A stretch of 64,000 bases of DNA, taken from contig JAZKJV010010750.1 in the NCBI GenBank assembly GCA_037367405.1, positions 124,001-188,000 on the forward strand, read 5' to 3'. The stretch comes from Ottelia alismoides. Its lineage: Eukaryota > Streptophyta > Magnoliopsida > Alismatales > Hydrocharitaceae. Below the pieces are notes generated by a model. That model was given only the letters and a program-made list of their open reading frames with translations, was not told the origin of the DNA and searched no databases. Both the position numbers and the translations under genes were made by a program. Shown here piece by piece: positions 60,072 through 64,000 of the stretch (positions within the stretch are counted from its first letter, which is position 1; the number at the start of each line of letters is the position of its first letter).

Positions 60072-61345
60072 TGACGACTGAGACTTTGTGAGAGTCTAAA
60101 AATCTCACAAGGCGAGAAATCAAGTCGACGTGGTGGCCGCTCACGAAATGTCAGCCAATAAATAATTAAACCACAATAAAATATACCCATGGAAAGCAAA
60201 AAATGTGGAGTTAACATTTTTTAATTTCTACAATACTATATTATATAGTATGCAACCATGTAGAGATCGATCCATTGAGATCAAGCTAGGTAGCCTGTGA
60301 TTATTTTTAATCAAATTATATTATGTACATGTGTGTCATTATTAATTATGTGGGTTTCAGTTATATATATATTAAAGAATTTAATAATGAACATATAAGT
60401 ATAATACTAATAATGATAATAATAATAATAAATTTATATATTAGATTAATACGTACGTACAAATATGTACACATTGGTGAAGATACACTTATAAAGTATT
60501 CACACATTTAAATGTACATAGATATTTATATATAATATATACATATATATTTATACTAATAATAATATACCACTTTTTTACAGGTATATATATATCTTTT
60601 CGTAATAGGATATAAGAGTATATGAGTTTATATATATAATATAGACTAATATAGATATAAATACAACTCAAAATAAATGAAAATCACAAAATTAAATGTT
60701 TTTTGTTTTAAGTAATTTTTTACTATTTTTGTGTGTTTTAATGTATTTTTGCTAATTTTTATGGATTTTTTAAGTCACGAGAATCCTAAATCAGGGATCA
60801 AATAAATAGGCCGAAATAATTGGAGATAAAAAATAGAAAATAAAGACCAAAATTCCTTAAATCAATTTTAGTAGAAATATATTAATATATAGAAAATGCA
60901 GAGATAAAAATAAATATTTTGGGGGGTTTGGTGATTTTTCAGATTTTTTTACTGGATTTTGGAGCCTTTTAATTTTATCTTATTCATTTTTTCTATTTTT
61001 TGGGATTTTTTCCTCAAAATAAAAATGGCTAAAATACATAATATATAATTTTTTGGGAATTTTTCAAAACGTTTTTCTATGTTTTGGTAATTTCTAAGTC
61101 AAATAGGGACAAAAACATGCTCATTTGAATTTTAGTAAATAGTTAAAATGCCCAAAATACCATAATAAATATGTAGTGTCAAAATATATACTATGTGTCA
61201 TCCAACCTTTTTTTTGTAATCTTTAGAGAACGGGTGCTATTTTTAATACATGAAATAGGAAAATCATTTTTGCAAAAAATAAATCGAGCTAGCATACAAT
61301 GTTCCAAGAAATTTACAATGTATATTAAAGTTTATGGGACTAAAA
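60072..61345 (-). mobile_element. LTR F, partial, Athila-type
   Basis: On the + strand it starts TGACGACTG, like the termini of H and D, with a distal block (CACAAGGCGAG, CCAATAAATAATTAAACCAC) and the AT-rich body seen in B and G. It ends at about 61345, before the module region is reached, where an unrelated 30-bp tandem repeat begins. Confidence 0.65.
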
Positions 61346-61360
61346 ATAAAGGGTTTTTAT

Positions 61361-61470
61361 CAGTTGTGCCCATCTGAGATATTACAATATCAGTTATGCC
61401 CCTGTCTTTTTAGGAAAAGCAGTTGTGCCCCTGACTTCTTGCAAATCTATCACTTGTGCCCCTCGGGTTA
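61361..61470 (+). repeat. 30-bp tandem repeat, four copies
   Basis: Units start with CAGTTGTGCCC at 61361, CAGTTATGCCCCTG at 61391, CAGTTGTGCCCCTG at 61420 and CACTTGTGCCCCT at 61451 (30, 29 and 31 bp apart). The 15-mer CAGTTATGCCCCTGT of unit 2 also occurs in LTR A near 14157-14171. Confidence 0.8.
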
Positions 61471-61755
61471 GTGACCATCCATGACCAACACAAATGGACG
61501 CTAACGTCAAGGACACTGGAATCAATTTAAAAAAAAGGATTGGAAAGTCTAACACATCCTCTTCCTCCCCCAATCTTCTTCCTCCCTTCTCTTCCTCCTC
61601 TTGCATCTTGTTCCTCTTCCTCTCTTCTCTTTCTCCTCCACAGCTCCTCCCTCCTCCGCATGCTCTCCTTTAGCCTCCCCTGAGCCCAGCCAAGATCTTA
61701 CCCCGTTAACATCCCAGATCCCAGCCCCCATGATCTCCCCTAGCCACCCGACAAA
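61471..61755. other. Pyrimidine-rich stretch between LTRs F and G
   Basis: CTTCCTC-rich sequence (61555-61680) following the tandem repeat. No gene. It probably belongs, with the 30-bp repeats, to a small insertion between F and G. Confidence 0.5.
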
Positions 61756-62959
61756 TGAGAAGACATGAGTCGGTAATTAATGGCCGGACAAATCAGGCTC
61801 ACTGTCACTGAGGCGACTACTCAAACCTTCTCGTCGATCAACAATTAACCCACATAAATAATCAAGCAATTAAGAGCAAGAGTAAATATTTATTATACCC
61901 TACTTAAGAATGTATAATGGCAGGCAAGTAGGGGTCGAACACAGGAAGCGAAGGTGTAAAGCTGGCAAGACAAGAATCGAGCACCCAATGTCTTTTCTGA
62001 TACTTAGCCAAATTGAATCTTTTTTGTGGGTTTTTAATTTTATAAAATTTTTAATTTATTTTTTTATTTTTTATTTGATTTTTAATTTTCTTATTTTTTA
62101 TATTTTATATATTTTTTGTATATTCTTTTTCTTTTAGAATATAAAATAAGATATAAATATATACATGATAAAGAAAAGAGAGGTATTGCATTTATAAAGT
62201 TAGGTAAAAATAAGCAAAATTCATAAAATAAAATACTTTTTTGCTTTTTATAATTTTATGACATTTTTGTATTTTTTCTAGTTTTTTTCTAATATTTTAT
62301 ATTTTTAAAGTCAAAAATACTTAAATCAGGGAATAAAATAAATAGCTGAGATTAAAGCGGAGATGAAAAATAGTAAATAGATTAAAAAATTCTCTAAATT
62401 ATTTTTAAATTAAAGACAACAAAATAAATAAAATTTAGAAAAAAAGGAATATATTTTTATGAATTTTTTATGTATTTTTAATATTTTTATGAAGGTCTTT
62501 AGCGTTTTTATGTTTTAATGAGTTTTCTTTTATATTTTTTAGTATTTTTTATTCTAGAGATAAAATACACTCAAACACACAACATATAATTTTTTTGAAA
62601 TTTTTTAAAAAGTTTTCTTAATTTTTTAGGTATTTTAGAATGCGAGCAGAGATGAAAATGCAAGTTTTTGATTTTTTACAAAACTTAAAATGCTACAAAA
62701 ATGTAAAATTAAAAAAATATGACATGATAGAGGAATGCAACATGAACCTAAGGTAATTTTTAGGATTTTTTAATAATTTATAGATGCATGAAATAAATAA
62801 AAATAACAAAGAGAAATTACACTACAAGTAGGGGCATTCTTGTAAATATGTGAAAGTTTGATGGCCGACATGCAATTTTCCCAAAAATATTAAATGTGCT
62901 TAAAACGTTTTTGGACGAATATAAATACATGAACCCCTGAGGGCATTCCTGCAAAATGA

Positions 62960-63155
62960 CCCAAATCACGTGTCCGAACACGTGCACTACTAGCAAGGAC
63001 CAATATGCATTTTTTTCAGATGTTAGGGACTACCTTGCAAAAAGTCCAAAAAGTTTGCACTTAATATAAAAGTTTATGGACTAAACTCGAAATAACAAAA
63101 CTACCAACGTCCTTGCTGCAAAATGTCATGCCTCACGTGCACCAGTCACGTGAGG
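62960..63155 (-). repeat. Two CACGTG hairpins in LTR G
   Basis: Pair 1: CACGTG 62967-62972 and 62979-62984, 6-nt spacer. Pair 2: CCTCACGTG ending 63139 and CACGTGAGG from 63147, 9-bp arms, 7-nt loop. The pairs are 167 bp apart, as in LTR B. Confidence 0.78.
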
Positions 63156-63929
63156 GGATGTTGCAGGGCCTATTGTAAATATCACCAAAGTTTTTAAATG
63201 GCAGATGAAAGATTTAAGACTGCTAATTAAATACAAAAACTTTTAAGGTAAAGTTGCAAAATACCCAAGACTAGCTAATCCAACGGCATATGCTCGGTCA
63301 CTTGACACGTGTCGGTTGCTGGAGCGACGATACCCCTTCGCGGATGAGCGGCCAAGATTAAATCCTAGTTCTTGATCGGACTATGCAGGCGAAGCAAATC
63401 AGACAACTGCTGAAAGATCTAGGCGCTTGTTCTTGATCAAACGGTGGAGGGATCCCTTTGACGAATTGGGAAGAACTCGCGAGGAGCGAACTTCCCCAGC
63501 TTCGATCTTCCTCCTCCGTTGCTCGGTGGAGCTCCAAAAAGGCCCGGGGTGTTCCTGTAGGTCTCCTCTAGATGCTGGAAGCAACAGAAGGCGATGAGGT
63601 GGCCTGGCGCGCTTGCACAGAGGTGGCGGAGCTGGGGGGCTGAAGGACCTATGACGAATGCCAAAAATTTGCTCCAAACGATGTTGTGTCCTCTTTACCT
63701 GCAAGAAAGAGTGAAGGAGTCAGGGTAAAAGTGCCTCGACTCCGTCCGAGGGTGGAACGGTGATGGAAGTTTGTGCGGATGGTCAGAGATGGCCGGAAAA
63801 AACTCACACTCTGGCCGTGCACAGATGATGCGATTTTGTGGGGATGCGAATAAGATCGATGATCGATTTGAGCTAAGTCTGACACTGAAGTCCTAAGGAA
63901 CTCAAAGGATATAAAAGAGAATAGAAAAC

Positions 63930-63938
63930 ACTCACCAA
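63930..63938 (-). other. Splice-donor-like site in LTR G
   Basis: Minus strand CCTTG|GTGAGTG, GT at 63935-63934, close to the canonical plant donor and at the equivalent place to those in A, B, D, E and I. Confidence 0.45.
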
Positions 63939-64000
63939 GGTGGTGCTAGCTGTGAGTTTGGGCGGCGCACTCCGGCGAGGTGGATCCGACTCGATTCGAC

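Larger units (their letters stand above)
61756..64000 (-). mobile_element. LTR G, Athila-type, running off the right edge
   Basis: On the + strand it starts about TGAGAAGACATG. The distal block CACTGAGGCGACTACTCA...ATTAACCCACA and AGGGGTCGAACACAGG closely follow LTR B; then the AT-rich body, the CACGTG-hairpin region (62820-63260) and the GC-rich transcribed part (63290-64000). Its U3 lies outside. Confidence 0.8.

Noticed and set aside
61361..61470. Regular 30-bp repeats considered as a CRISPR array
   Set aside because: Units are contiguous degenerate tandem copies without unique spacers, in a plant retrotransposon context.

Overview
The window is plant nuclear DNA built from LTR retrotransposons lying inside one another. 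I find no host gene, rRNA, tRNA gene, CRISPR array or bacterial operon. The protein remains belong to two plant Ty3/gypsy lineages: Athila-type (long Gag with the VTLRSGR motif, DxG protease, FMDD reverse transcriptase, tRNA-Asp primer site) and Tekay/Del-type chromovirus (CCHC Gag, FIDD reverse transcriptase, integrase leading into a chromodomain, tRNA-iMet primer site). An angiosperm is a safe inference; the species cannot be told from the sequence.

Layout. Element A (Athila, + strand) runs from the left edge to 15456: gag-pol 1-6670, a hairpin/polypurine array 6802-7156, a solo LTR called H (minus, 7484-10521, with perfect 5-bp target duplications), the polypurine tract 11791-11802 and the 3' LTR 11803-15456. 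A sits in the integrase/chromodomain end of a minus-strand Tekay element (15457-22880, 5' LTR 20065-22880). Tekay sits in the reverse transcriptase of element B (Athila, minus, 22881-33382, 5' LTR 29115-33382). B sits in the integrase of element C (Athila, minus, 33383-49436, 5' LTR 44907-49436). C also holds a + strand Athila-type LTR, I, in its gag (about 37386-40985). C sits inside an LTR of element D (49437-51999). The order of insertion was therefore D, C, B, Tekay, A, H, and decay increases outward. To the right lie a roughly 540-bp tandem duplication and a promoter-like stretch with palindromes (52000-54828), a solo-like LTR E (54829-58712), a spacer, a partial LTR F (60072 to about 61345), a small 30-bp tandem repeat (61361-61470) and LTR G running off the right edge.

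All coding regions are pseudogenes broken by stops, frameshifts and, in Tekay and C, lost catalytic residues. The most unusual content is in the non-coding parts of the Athila-type family. Its diverged LTRs (3.0-4.5 kb) share a layout: an inverted W-box pair about 208-213 bp upstream of a TATA box, a splice-donor-like site a fixed distance downstream of the TATA box, and, further into the LTR, two short hairpins made of paired CACGTG cores 12-13 bp apart, the two hairpins standing about 167 bp apart. Element A also has a series of hairpins ending in copies of its own polypurine tract just after pol.
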